From NCBI RefSeq assembly GCF_020382885.2, contig NC_058495.1, forward strand, positions 6,255,627 to 6,319,626: a stretch of 64,000 nt of DNA. The letters run 5' to 3'. The notes beneath the pieces were generated by a model. That model was not told where the DNA came from. It worked only from the letters and a program-made list of their open reading frames with translations, and searched no databases. Numbering within the stretch: position 1 is the first letter of the stretch; every line of letters starts with the position of its first letter. The position numbers and the translations under genes are program-made. Origin of the DNA: Scatophagus argus. Its lineage: Eukaryota > Chordata > Actinopteri > Scatophagidae. Shown one piece after another: positions 1 to 13,487 of the stretch.

Positions 1-155
1 AAGTTGTCAGCCACACAAACTGGACATTTGGTTGTTTTTCCCCCCATGCTAATCTCATCTCTGAAATATACTTACATTGAGTTAAACCAAATGTCACTCA
101 TGAAAATACTTCAAAAGAATGACGGGAGGAACCACGATCACTTCTTTTCCACCAG

Positions 156-2491
156 GAGGAGAAAGCGAGAAAAGAAGATGAAGAGGCAAAGAAGAAAGCA
201 GAAGATGATGCCAGGAAGAAGATGATTTTGTCCAATTTGAGTTTCACTGGATACAAGGTGATGGTTTTCTTTATTTTTAGAAAATGTTATAGATAAGGGG
301 CACATAAGTGTACAAGCACACGACCACATGTGCCGTCTTCCTGACCAGCAGACTCAGACTGGGCCCAAAAGACAAACAGAAAGAGAAAAGAAGAAGAAGA
401 TCCTAAATGATCGGCGCAAAGAGTTAAATGTTGATCACATGAAAGAGGACAAACTCAGGTAAAATAAAAACACAGGAACAAAAATTTCAAGAGTTTCTAA
501 AGTTTGCTCTCTAAGTTCCAAATACTTTCCATGATCATCTTAGGATAAAACTGATAATCAAAATTTTCATCATGAGAGTGCTATGAAAGGGCTTTCACTT
601 TCCTTTCCCTGTTCCTACTACAGGGAAAAAGCTATGGAACTGTGGGAATGGATACGCCAGCTGGAGGCAGAGAAATTTGAATTTCAGTATAAGTACACAA
701 AGCAGAAGTATGAGGTAAGATACTCAGAAATTTGTGTGTCACTCACACGTCTTTTGAACAAACAGATTTGGGATACAGAGCAAACTATAACAATGACAGA
801 AATATTGGACTAGTTCACCTTTAGCAAGACTCAGAAAATGTTAGGTTACCTTTTCTTTGTTGTGAATTAACTTCCGGGTAGAAAATAAAATGGTATACAC
901 TGTCTCCTAAGTGGGCGTGGTCAGCCCTCCTCCTTCATTCCCAGCTGGGCGTCTTGTCACCAACACCCTACTGAAGGCTATATGTGTCCATGTCAAAATA
1001 ACACAACACAATATGGGTACAGTCAAAACAGATTACTTGTGCCTTATTTTGTCACTTGCTTTATTTTCTATCTTAACGCACTTCCAACAGATCTCCAGAT
1101 CTTGTGAGAACATGTTAATACAGGAAATGGGAGCTGTCTTGTTCATAACTGTCTCTGCCCAACTAGCAATAGCAGGTAATCTTTCCAGCAGTGATAGATT
1201 GCTGTTGGGCAGATTAAACATACAGCAGATAAGTTAGAAGGTTTTGGTTTAGAAGGCTTCAAATGTTTGCTTTGAAGAACAGTAAATATCAATAATCTAT
1301 TAAACACATATTTTCCACAGATCACCGTGCTGAGAAACCGGGTCAGTGATCATCAGAAAATGTAAGTCTGTTATGTCATTAAGCTGATATGGTGCACATA
1401 TTTTATTCAGTGTCTTCCAACACGTTTAGTGCTTGAATTCATAGTTGAATTCATAGTGCTATACAAAAGTGTGACTGTTATGGTAGCACAGTAATCTGAC
1501 AGCCAATGTTTATCTGTGTTCTGAAAAAGACAATAAACCTTTATCAGGACAGGTAGACCTAAAAAGAAATCATAAAGTAGATACGAAATGGCAGAAAGTA
1601 AATAAGTGATCAATTCCATGCTTAGATCTACCCTGATGTTCACCTAGATACCTCCTCAAGTTTCTACCTCCTCCTATTTCAGCCTCCCAACTTCCCTCCC
1701 TACACTGATCTCCACTTGTTTGAAGTGGCGTCAGTAACAACTATTTGTGCCAGCTGCCTGACAGCAGGAATAAAGTTTCCTGAGTACGCCCAGCCAAACA
1801 AAGCTGGGAAAACAAAAAGGGCGAGCGCATGAGAGCTGTTTTAACAAAGGGAAGGCTGGGGTATTTGAACTGTCTGGAGTAGAGATGGGCTGTAATGGAG
1901 GTAGCTGAGAGATCCCGTAGCTGCTTTTGCTATTTGCTTTACAAACCAGAAATATTCTAACATTGTCACTGATCATTTACAATGATTAAAATTAAGCCTT
2001 GATATCTACCTAATTTTACTATTTTATGTTCAGAAATTCAAAGAGGTGACAGTACACTATTGTGAAAGGCCTAAAAAAAATTGTAACAGTCTTGACTTAA
2101 ATGTATAAATGTAAGGGTCGGGTACCTTGTTAACAACACTAGGCAAAGATAGCCTTGAACTAATTGGTAGCAAGCCCCCTTCCAACAACAGACAGCTGTG
2201 AAAAGCTTTCAGTAGCTGAAATGTCTCGGGCCAGTAGCTGCTTTCTGTTCAGCGGTGGATCCCAGCTTAGGGGAAACGAAATGATTATCTGGGTGGAAAG
2301 TAAGAGCATGAGCCACATTGATCACAACAGAGGGTTCCACACAAATGCACAAATCCCACTGAACAGAATATGCAAGGTTCAGTTCGCAGCACTGATAGGT
2401 AAGTTGTATGCTGGCTTTTGGGGCAGATGCTGACTTTTGCTTTATCCACAGCTCAAAGGGTGGCAGAAGCAAGCGTGGCCTGAGGAAGTAA
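156..2491 (+). CDS. tnnt2: Troponin T, cardiac type (3' part of gene; five exons)
   Basis: Troponin T anchors the troponin complex to tropomyosin on the muscle thin filament. Five exons are visible: 156-257, 349-458 (or from 352), 624-714, 1321-1361 and 2452-2491, all with GT-AG borders and a continuous frame, giving about 127 codons to a TAA stop. The first exon gives the charged EEAKKKAEDDARKK stretch. The second gives RQTEREKKKKIL, which fits cardiac TNNT2 better than slow or fast skeletal troponin T. The third and fourth give the coiled-coil region that pairs with troponin I (KAMELWEWIRQLEAEKFEF, then ITVLRNRVSDHQK). The tail ends KRGLRK rather than the usual GRWK. The 5' exons lie outside the window. 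Which teleost tnnt2 paralogue this is cannot be settled here. The gene converges on pkp1, the same neighbour as in mammals. Confidence 0.88.
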
Positions 2492-4233
2492 CAACTGACA
2501 TCAACCGACCTGAGGAATACTGGCAACATCTTACCTTCATGAAACTATTGGCAGTAACATAAACCACAAAACAATGTTTTCTAAATACTTGAACATGCGA
2601 GAACAAATTACAATTCCAAAATTAAGACGCTCTTAAATGTTTTATCTGTGAAGAGAAGTGCAAGCAAGTTCATCTACAGTAAAATAGTAGTACAGTAGCG
2701 TGTCTTGGATTGCAGACTTGTTTCAGCTTGTGTTTATTCAACAGGAGGTGTGGAAAGCGATCATAATGACTTAAGTGCCTGAAAGGATAATAATATGGTA
2801 AAATTAATACATTTATTTAATACATAATTAATACAATCCAAATTGTAGGTTCTAGATTTTTAGGGTACTAAAAGCAAAGTTGAGACTAATTAACTGGATC
2901 TTGTGTGTTGCAGTGAATTAAAAAAATCTTTCTTTAACAAATCAGAAATTGCGTTCTCTTTCTCTGAAGTCTTTGGCTCCTTCACTTGTGGGAACTTGAA
3001 GATGAGCATTAACTGGAAATTATAATAAACCACACCTTGTTTAATGAGTTCAAGTTGTGATTACCAGTACCAAAATGTGGCTTATTTTGACAAAACAGTT
3101 ATTATGTTTGGCAGATTCAGTTCAGTTCATTTTTACTTCTTCTGCCTTTTGATATCAGATACACATGCCCACAGTGTTATCAGCTTTCTAGAAAATGATC
3201 ACATATGAACAATATAAATCTATCACAATAAAATGAAATAGATATGAAAAATGATCAGCTGTGCCAAAGGCCTCATAAATCTAAATATCACCCATGACCC
3301 CAGAATTCCTCCATGGCTGCTTGGTGGATTATGTGGTATGAAATGTGGAGGACTAAAGTTCAATTTAAGCCAAAAATTACATAATGCTCCAAGTGCAACA
3401 ACAGCTGCAGTGGCTGGCTCGAAGGGCTCGTTCTTTATTGCCAGAACATAAATTAAATGGGTGGAGCAAACAGATTCTGCAATCCATGCATGAAGTCTGA
3501 CAACACTCTTCATGCATCGTTTCTAGAGTGGCTGTGATAAATGACTAATGACAAACTCAGATTTTAGGATTTAATAATTATTAATTAATTATTAGTCACA
3601 GCTCTAAGAGTAGATCTCCATCAGCTTTATTGACATCTTTGGGGAAAATACAAATAAACCACCAGATGAAATAAAGATGCATGCACCACAAACAAAAGTT
3701 GTCCCTATAAAATGTAAACCCACATTTCTGCTTAAGACACTGTCACTGTTTTTAATAGCAAAGTCATCAACTCTAACAACAGAAAATATCCTCTGTTATT
3801 TATGCTCAAAATTTGTTTTGTATTACAGTGTTACAACAGCAATATCAGTGCAAAATAAAATCTCAATCCTTATGTTCTTCTTATCTAATAAAGCAAGCTC
3901 ATCGTACCAGGCACAGACACAGAGGTTACATTAAGAGGCAGCAACTGGAAACTGGAAAAGCAAATAAAAACTTGCAGTCTGGTTGCTAACATGCTACATC
4001 TTGACCTTCACCTTTTTCCCACAAAAGAAAAAGTAACTTTACAGCATATACAGAGCTGAAGCACTGTATGGAACCATGTGATGATGGAATGATCATATGG
4101 ATACATGCATGAAAACATCTGTAAGTCTATGTGAAATGAGAAGGGATGCTGCTTGGCCTCACATTTTACGTGCTGTGGATGTGCAGAGGACTTGCAGGCG
4201 AGTTACTTCGGTGAATCCGCTTAGGCTGACTTG
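2492..4233. other. Convergent intergenic region: 3' UTRs of tnnt2 and pkp1
   Basis: No coding exon is seen between the troponin T stop and the plakophilin-1 stop. A + strand AATAAA at 3024-3029 could end the troponin transcript. A - strand AATAAA (TTTATT at 3626-3631) could end the pkp1 transcript, giving a 3' UTR of about 600 nt. The stretch is AT-rich and open frames here are short chance frames. Confidence 0.5.
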
Positions 4234-7200
4234 TTAATCGACAATTTGAACCGACTTGTGTGCCGCCGTGGTGACGTCATTCACAAATGAAGACTTACTC
4301 ATCCCTTGCTGCCAAACAGATATTTAAACACAAATCAGTGTTCCAGATAAGTAACTGCACTCATCTTGCAGTAAGTGACACATTGACAAACTTATTGTGC
4401 TCATGGCAATTTCTTGATCATACATATCCAGTTCTAGTTTACATGCGTGAAGTACATAATGCATCTCGCTTATGTGCTGGCGTGTGTGCAAACAGCACCC
4501 GGTCGGCTCGGACCTGAGCCACTAGATTCCGCAAGCCTTAATCGTTCAGTTTTTCTCCCTGCGTTTCTCACAAATACCTGAGAGAGGTGTGGACTTTTGG
4601 AATCAGAGAGGACACACCCAAACTCTAACAGGTCTTGGCACTTAGGGGTAAGCTTCAACTCACCTTTTTCAGGAAGCTTTGTATGTCTTTTTCTGACCAG
4701 AGGTTGTAGAGGAGCAGGGCTGCAGCTTTTTTGGATTTGGGTAAATACCTATATAGAGGTATATAAAAAGAGTTCAAGAAATCTGATGAGTCATAGGTAT
4801 TTCCCTTTATCTTAGATAATCTTATCTGTTCTTAAAAGGCTGGCATACTCTCTCTTTGCTCACATGTAATCTTACCCATTTTGGCTGAGGCCATTCAGTG
4901 ACTTTATCAGGTTGTTGTTTAACAGCCGCTTGCCTATCTCAGGGTCCTTCATAAACAGACAGTTGGCAGTCTGGCAGGCCATGGCCAGTGTGTCATCAGA
5001 CTCATTTCCTTCCTTGGTGCCCGCACTCAGGATGTCCAGCAGCTCTGGCAGGGCTTTACGAGCTGCAGTAACAAGGCAAACAAAACCCACTGACTGTTTA
5101 ACACCAGCAAACACTTGGAAAACTGCAAACGACTGTTTAAGATAGTGGATTTCAAGGGAATGACCCAAACCCAAAATCTAGTCTGAAGGAAAAAATGACT
5201 GTAGATTCTAAAAACACTGCTAGATTTTCTTATTTTATTTGTCTTAGTATTTTAGATGCTTAAAATGAATGGGTGCTTGATAAAGCACAGTCTTGTACCT
5301 GCTTCTTACCTATTGAACTGTGCAGGTTTGGGTTCTTGGTCAGGTTTCCTACCAAAGCAACTGTATTCCTCTGCAGGTTCACTTTGTTTGACTTTAAAAG
5401 GGGACTGATAACTTGCAGGCCATTCAGCTTCTGCACAATGATCTGGCTCATTACACTGGAGACCTGTGAATACAGAAAACCAGAAAACACAGTTGAAGTA
5501 TATGCATATTTTTTTAAAAAAAAAAAGTTACAACTTTTACCGGCGAGAGAATAATCACAATGATAATTTAACCCAAACTAATCTCCATGAGCCACGCGTG
5601 CACATATGTAAATGGAAGTTTTTTTGTCCTAGTAGGTGTGTAAAAGCTCAAAATATTTTTCTCTTACAATGCCTTCATTTGCTGTGAGGTTCTGCAGCGC
5701 TCCGCAACAGGCTTCCAGTGTTTCTTCGTGCTGGCTCAAGCCAAGCAAAGACAGGTAACTGTGCAGAGTTTTGGAGTGGATCAGCCAGCCTGCCCCGCTA
5801 GGTTGTGGATCCTCAACGACTGGGAAATCAAAGTGGGTCTGGACAGGAAAGGAAACAGATTATCCTCAACATGCAGCTGTGACAACACTTACTTTTTACA
5901 GTAGGACATTTGGAAACAAAGGATCCTTTACAAAATTATAAACCACATGGTGCTTCATGCAAACATGCATCACAGCCTGACGTGTGTTTTACTGTGTAAA
6001 GATTTAACAGTGAAAGGTTACACCTTTATGAATCAGTGCAAAAAGTCTCAAACTGTTACTCAAAGCCTTTGAAAAATTGGACTGTAATTAGAACTGCCAC
6101 AATGTTGGAACAGTTAACAAGTCACACTGAGGAACAGGATTAATGACAGGGCTCACTCTGACAGGTACAGTCTAGACAAACTCACAAGTGTCTGCGGATA
6201 CTGTCAGAATTAAAAGTGTCCTTTAGGTATCAGCATGTTTGTCCGTGATGTGCACCTTCCTCATCTCACCTCAGGCACTAGTGACTTGCTCTGTGGACTG
6301 AAGCAGCCAATGGGGCCGGTGTCGCCTTGGCTGTGGCTCCTGTTGACCGGCTTGGCCAAAGCTGTGATCCTGCTGAACAGAGCCGGAGCCTCGGCTTCCA
6401 GCTGGAACGTCAGGTTGTGCAGGATGCACACACAGTTTTCCACAGACTGTTTCAACAGGTTGAACAACACACAACATAAGGGCACAACACTCAGAGTAAC
6501 GTGTATGTACATGCGTGTGTTATATTTGATGCATCCAGAAAAGTACAAAAAATAATGACTTCTGCAGAAATAGCTACACCAGCGTACACTTGCTGAATTC
6601 TCAGTAATGCACATTTTGTATTAAGCACTAATGTATTTAATTGCATTATATTGTACAAGTTTTGCTGTCACGTTGTTCTATCCATATGAATGAAATTGTT
6701 GACTGAAAATGAAAAGCTTAACTGCCTATTGTGTATTGAGATATTTACTCAATAGATTAGCTGTTATAAACAAATAAGTAAACTGAGTTGAAAACTGGAA
6801 ACTGCCTATAGTTCATTGAAAATATTTTCAATAAAGCTGTAATACAGAAAAAATGTTGGCATGACTTTAAGTCCAATATTTGCTCATTTTTATAGGTGCC
6901 AAAAAATTGCTAATTAAACAAAATGAGGCTAACAGATTACTTGAAGGCTAGACAAAGTCCACAATACTGTCCAATTCTGAGTATCATCAGCGTGCCTATA
7001 TGTACCTCTAAAATCATTAGTCTGTATACATGACTGTAAAAAGGTCATATGCTATGTTACTTTCTGAGCATCACTGAGCTGTGTCACTGGCTGCAGTGGA
7101 ACTACATTCTGCAAACAAATTAGATACGTAATAGCAAAAGCTGACTAACTTTTTATTATTTGAAGGAAAAAATGAAAGTGAAAGAGATACATGAACAATT

Positions 7201-10200
7201 CAATTCAGTTCAGTTTATTTATATAGCGCCAATTCACAACAAAAGTTATCTCATGACACTTTCCAATTAGAGCAGCTCTAGACCAAACTCTTTAATTAAA
7301 AGACAGAGGGAGAGGGAGAGAGAGACCTCACCTTATCATCTGGTTTTTCTGCTTCCACACAATCTTTGACATATTTGACCAAAGAATCAATCAGACCTCG
7401 ATATTTTCTCATTGCCTGTCTGTTGCTTTGCTTTGCACTGCTCAGGTTTCTGTTGAAAATAAAAAAAAATGAGGTGTCAAGCAATTCTTTGATACATTAA
7501 AGAGCATGCAAACACATCCACATAAGAAGTATGCTGGACAAACATGTAAATTGTACTTTATGAACATTATAGCCACTGCTATGAATGTGTAAATATAAGT
7601 ACAGTATATAAATATTTCATTTATTGAATACTTAGCCATTGAAGTGTGTTTATTCATATTTGTTCAGGTTGAAAGAGCTGTGGAAAGACCGTGCAGCAAA
7701 GTTTCAAGCAGTGATTTAATAGAAAACCTTTGGCTTATCTGATATTAATTTCACCTTGCCTTAAAAGTAAACATTTGTATTAATGTACAATCAGGGAAAT
7801 GAATTAAATAAGCCAAACAATCGCAGTCTTCCCACAATAAAACAGGAAGTCAGTCAAAAGTTTTATTTTACAGCCATGTGCATACTGATATAATATATAA
7901 CTATCATCATGCTAACATCACCTGTAACTGGGGTTTGACTGATGGTTTTGTTCAACATTCACGTTCACAGTTACAATTCTGAAAAGCCTTGAAAAGCCTT
8001 CAGAGTCTGCTGCCTCACACGCATGCAGGTCATTCACTAAAAACATCAGCTCTGACACAAACCCTTATTTGTTCTTTGCAAATTAAATATTAAAAAAACA
8101 AGAGTTAGTGCACTGCAATACAAACACATCAGTCCAACAGCAGCTCAAACTACACATTTGGAAATGATTTAAATGTTTAATCAACATCTCTTTAAAACAT
8201 GAAAGCAGGGTTTACTGTGGGGGCGATTACATGAAACTACAACAGTACTTAGTGAGCAACTCAATAAGTCCTATGGTGATGAAATTTAATCTTAGTAAAA
8301 TAAATATATATATGAAATAAAGTAAATATAAAATAAAGTACATATTACACATAATTCTCATACAGTTGACTAAAACTGGACTGGAAAATCATGTGATGCT
8401 GCCAATCTCTGCACACAACTGAACATCATGTTCACCACACCCTCATATCAGCATATAACAGAAACCAGCTGCTGGCAGCTTTTGAGAGTTTGGAGGTGTA
8501 ATTTCTGAAAACATAATCAGATTGAGAGCGTGAAGGTGTATGTGACTATTAGTAGTAAGCTAGTAGTTTGACTTCCCTACCACTCACTCACATCCCCTAT
8601 GATTAACTCAGTCCTTACAAACAAGGCAATCCAACAGACTGACTCTCTACTGGTTTTGTACCAACCTTGGCTCATCACAAATATTTTCTCGTGCACATCA
8701 GCATATTCAAACGAATCTTTCCTAAAAGCTAACGTGAGTACACTGAACTCCACATAAGCAATAACATCCTATAAGCGTTATGAGAGCTGAAGTAAAAACG
8801 CTGACATGATATCAGGTGCTCAGCTGAATGTCTTGCTAACCTTAGACATCCAGTGGTGTGAAAGAAGGCGTCAGCGTCACTCTTGGTCCGGTCAGGACCT
8901 GTTGTGTAAGGCAGGATCACACGCTCCATTAAGGCAGGCAGAGCACTTTTCAGCAGGTCTGGCTTCAGGCTGTCTAAAGAGGACAAATTCCACAGCAGAC
9001 CTGGGAAGAAAATTAAAACCTCAGATGTTAAAGCAGCACATCAATCAAATGTTCACACGTTGACAGATTTTAGATGTTTAAAGGTTTGTGTACATTTAAT
9101 TATTCTATCTAATGTTTTAATGGCAGGGAAAGTATGTCGGCCTGATCACAGAAGTGAACCTTGATTTTCCAGATGTTGATGATGTTCACATTCAATCGTA
9201 GTTTAAACATTTATCACATTTGCATTTACATCAAAAAGTAACGTTATCACTAGAACAGCAGTGAGGAATATTTTAGTGACTGTGAACAGCAGGATCTAAA
9301 CAGGATTATGTTGTACTTTAGACTAATGACTCTCTGTCTGACTTGTTTGCATGGATAGGTGTGTGTACATCTAAGAATAGTGTTGCATATATCAGAGACA
9401 GCTTGTACCTGTCAGCTGTTTCTGTATCTCTACAGAGTCTGAATCTCTGAGCAGGGCCACGGCCTCTGTGATGCCGCCACAGCGGTGGATCTCCTCTTTG
9501 TTGTTGTTGTTTTTAAAGGATAAATTACGGAGGGCAGCCGAAGCTGTCTGGTGGACTTTGAGACTGGGGCTGCGCAGCAGACCCACCAAGGGAAGGACCC
9601 CATTGAGCCTCAACACCTGCAAGACAAGAGGGCTTCAGGAGTTAGCGCAGCTGAGTAACACATTTTATTTAGCACGATCCAAACAACAGTGATTTATTCC
9701 ATATGGAGCCTGTATTCTTACAATGACTTAAAAAGTACTTCACTTTGAGAAACAGCATACTGAGAAAAGCAGGCAAATGACATTTAAATATAACTGACAT
9801 ATACTCTATTTAGAAACAACATACATAGACAATATATTTAATGCTTTACCTCATCAATGTCATTGCTTTTTTGTAAATAAATACGTAAAACACCTGTTTG
9901 GAACATTCCACAGGTAAACAGGTCCATTGGTAACAGGTGACAATATCATGACTCGGTAAGAGGGGGGCATCCTCGAAAGGCTCAGCCAAGAAAGGATGGG
10001 GTGAGGTTCACCACTTTCAGGAACACTTAAAATTATTGTTGGTAAATACAATTCACTGTAAAAGTGACAGCATTGTGTTTGAATTTAATGTTTAAACAGC
10101 ATCCCAACTTTAGTATAATTGGGGATGTTGTCATCCTGTGGTCCGCCACACCTGCACGGGATTCACGTTAACGATCCACACATGAGGGACACAAAGGAGG

Positions 10201-13200
10201 ACTGACATTTTATCTCACTGATATCAACTTCACCGTTTGTTCTCCCAGTACTGGATTAGTGCTGTAATAAGTTACTGCATATGTGAACCTTTCCTAATGC
10301 CAGTCCTTTACACTAAAACTTGTGTGTGGTGAAACACAGGGTGGCTTTTATTATTAAAATAACATAATATACCTCTTTGTCTAAACTACTACATCATGTT
10401 TAGGGAGGGGTCAGATATCTCAGCTGAAGCAAACTTTCAAATCTAAAATCTGACTGTCAGCTAAACTGAACTAAAAAAGGAACTTTTAAGTTATAAGAAG
10501 ATCATTTAATTTCTATTACATCATGTATTATTGTGCACATATGCTTCATGTTAATAAAATAAAATTGATTTGAATCAAACTGCCATTATTAAGCTACTGA
10601 AATATTTCATATACTTCAAAATGAAAATTCAAATCCAGCACACGCATGCAGAAATATACAAATAGAAGAACTTCTAGAGTTTGACTGGGATGAAGTGAGC
10701 ATATGACTTAATTTTTATTTTGGCAGGAATATATATTTTTTCTATTTTTCCTCCATTGCCAGCAGCAGTTTCTCAAACTTTCCACTGAATCTCATGTTAC
10801 CCTCAGATGGAAATCAGAGATAACAAGACAAACCACCTCCTCCTTAGCCTTGTCATCAATGAAAGTGTTGTGCTGGATGTAGGAAGCGCCACAGTGCTGA
10901 TATGTCTCCTCCATGCTGGAGAGATACTCCACAGCCTCCTTCATAGTAATATCAGCAACTCCACTGTTGCCATTTGACCTGTAAGAAAACAAATGCAAAC
11001 TCAGCTATTTAAGCATACTGAGAGCACGCAAGAATCATTTGTTCATTAAAACATTGTGTTTACATCCTTTAAAATGAAGGAAATGAGTCATATGAGTGAG
11101 ATAAAACATTTCCACACTCACCCAGAATCTCCTTTGCTCTTTAGAAAAGTCTCAGCAACTGGAGGCTTTGAAGAGGTTTTGGACACGTCAACTGAACTGC
11201 GTATAAACTGGGCGTTTGATTTGATCTGACCAGTGCCGTTCACGGTGGACAGAAGCTGAGGCTGGGACCCGGTGCTCACTATGAACTGACTGGTGGGCCT
11301 TTCCTTCATGTGGGTGCTGCTGTTGGAGAGGAGTCTCTGTGGAGGAACAGAGCGTTTTTGCACGGAGTGCTGCCAGACAAGGTTGGGCTCGCTGCGGCTG
11401 GTGTTGGTTTTTCTGACCGCCATGGAGCCAACGGGGGCATAAGTCTTATAATAGGTAGACGCCACTGTGTTCTTCTTCACAGTGGATCCCCTCTTGTTGT
11501 TCACAACTTGCCAATTCATGTTCTTCTCCAGGCTGTCCTGCAGAGCCAAAGGATACATGTGTTTTCAATGAAAGATAATCTTCTCTTATGAAGGCATATT
11601 TTAGCAGCAACTAAGCAAGGAAAAAGAGGGACTGACACAGAGCTGGCAATGGTTTATCAAATTGCAAAAGAACTTTTTGGGGTTTTGCTGTGGGTTGCTT
11701 ATTGGAGTGACTGGCTGCCTCTGTGGGAGACGGAGGTTTTTTGTGACAAGACAGAAAGACTCTGGAAGGGTTTGCTAGTTTTTCAGAAAGAAATGGGGGA
11801 AAAAAATCAATCATCATCAAAAAATTCCTCCTTATTGTATCACCTCCAAACAATAAGGTTAAAGATAAGATAATAACAGTGACTCCTCCTCATGTTGTTT
11901 ACAACCCACATCTCTGTGGTGGCTAAAGCCCTGTCTCAGAGTCATTTCCTCTGTGATGACACTGTGATGGTAGCACAACCAGAAGAGTCACTCTTGCCAG
12001 TCAGTGGTGTAATAATAAAAGAGATAGGCTGCATGACTTACAGTTTTAGAGAAGCCATTCCCCAAGAAGACACTTCCATTAGAGGCACTTGGATATGACT
12101 TAAAGGCATCAACAAACACGGAGTCAGAGACAGGGCCTGAGGAGAAACATGGAGGTTTATCAGCTGTAATCACATGTACAGTACACACCTGAGATCATTG
12201 ATTTATTGCCTTTGTTTGAGGAAAAAGAAAAATCTGTTACCTAATCAGTACCCTGGAACGTTTGAGATTTGTGCTTAAAGGCTATGAGGCATTTTAAGAG
12301 AAGTTCAAGAAAAAACATTTCTGAAAACCAGCCAGCAATGTAGATGCAGAACTGCAAACTTATTTTAATAATCCACATAACAGTATTCTGTTGTTAGTGT
12401 TCAATCAATGATCACTTGTGTCCTGTATTTAAATACAACCCAGTTTGATTTAAAAAGTCAGACTTCTGTACACTGCGGACATTAAAATAAAAATAATTTA
12501 TTGTATTTTTACAATGCTTCATTCTGAATTTCATATGTAAAGAGGCTTCCATTCCATGGCTTCCACCATCCAAGTCCATTACTCTAGATGAACTGCTTTT
12601 GATTTAGAGACGAATATCTGACAAAGCAAAATGAAGGTCTATAATATAACGTCTTTTTCACATATTATATATTCTGCTAATTTAGTTGAGCAAGAAAGTC
12701 TGAAAGGTGTTTCAAAGTCTCCTTGACAAAGCCAGGGGGGGAAAGGATACTGGGGGGAGAAATTTTGGAGCCTATAAATACTGTAGAATGTAATAATCAA
12801 AAGGCAGCCAGGATTTTTAAAATTAATCATGAATCAAATTTCATACAATCTAATCCAAGTTAGCTGTTAAAAAGTATTTTCTGCAAATTTCATTTACGTT
12901 ACACAATCCTTTAAAGGAGATTCTCCTAAAAACCAACAACCAAAAAACAAACCAACCAGCTTATAAATTCAACACATTAAATAAAGAAGGCCCATGTAAT
13001 TATGTCTCTATTGCTCTATAGAACTCATTCTGTCCAGAAAAAAAAATCCAGGAAAATGATTTTAAAAAAAATATAGACGAGTTACATAAAGCACTGTGGG
13101 TTTGTTTCCCAACATAAAGTTCTAAGTGATTTGATTACAAAAATGTATTTAAGTTGCTTAATTCTCCATATTGCGTAGAAGAGTTTAAGTTGGGGCTTCA

Positions 13201-13487
13201 GTTTAAAGCGAAGACGTTTCAGGTCTAATTCAAAAGGCCAATTTTAAGCTCTTCTACACAATATGGGGCCCTGGTGTACCACTGGTGCTGCGCTTACTTG
13301 TTGGAGATAAAGAAGCAGATCCACTCCTGCTGCTGGACTGTCTGGACTTGGTCCTCCTGACAGTTTGAACCTGTTCCAGGACGCGCTGCTGGCCTGATCG
13401 GTGCTGGTTAACGGACGGCAGAGCCAGCGATGTGTCGTCCACATTCATGATGGAAATTACAGATTTCAGCGGATCCAAACACGTCAT
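4234..13487 (-). CDS. pkp1: Plakophilin-1 (complete, 13 coding exons)
   Basis: Plakophilin-1 is an armadillo-repeat protein of desmosomal plaques that links desmoplakin and cadherins to keratin filaments. Coding exons in transcript order: 13298-13487, 12042-12136, 11122-11537, 10837-10978, 9409-9616, 8841-9000, 7332-7449, 6270-6446, 5668-5838, 5310-5463, 4876-5062, 4664-4748, 4234-4308. All are flanked by GT/AG and the frame is kept throughout. The total is 2178 nt, 725 codons plus stop, close to human PKP1 (726). The N-terminal head has QQRVLEQVQTVRR and RSEPNLVWQ, matching conserved head motifs. Armadillo repeats start at about residue 240 (KEAVEYLSS, YIQHNTF) and continue through VLRLNGVLPLVGLLRSP, ENCVCILHNLTF, LEACCGALQNLTANEG and NTVALVGNLTKNP. 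The protein ends SFVNDVTTAAHKSVQIVD. The start ATG at 13485-13487 opens the conserved head. Confidence 0.95.
7201..7294. repeat. Teleost interspersed repeat fragment
   Basis: The stretch containing TTTATTTATATAGCGCCAAT followed by CACAACAAAAGTTATCTCAT resembles a tail sequence found many times in teleost genomes. The class is uncertain (probably a retroelement end). It lies in a pkp1 intron about 40 bp past the donor side of exon 7332-7449 and is followed by a GA-rich tract. Confidence 0.5.
9890..10135. repeat. Teleost interspersed repeat
   Basis: The motif order ACAGGTAAACAGG, GGTAACAGGTGACAATATCATGA, GGGGTGAGGTTCACCACTTT and, at the end, AGCATCCCAACTTTAGTATA with AATTGGGG recalls a dispersed repeat family frequent in fish genomes. 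It sits in the pkp1 intron between exons 9409-9616 and 10837-10978. The recognition is from memory and the class is not assigned. Confidence 0.45.

Noticed and set aside
4470..4573. In-frame alternative last exon for pkp1 after an acceptor CTCTCTCAG (tail VFVRNAGRKTERL)
   Set aside because: The exon at 4234-4308 also joins in frame and gives a typical plakophilin ending (FVNDVTTAAHKS). The other tail has no family resemblance, so it is probably a chance open frame.
11611..11853. Open frame on the - strand next to pkp1 exon 11122-11537
   Set aside because: Frame and phase continue directly from exon 12042-12136 to exon 11122-11537 without it, and it has no good donor.
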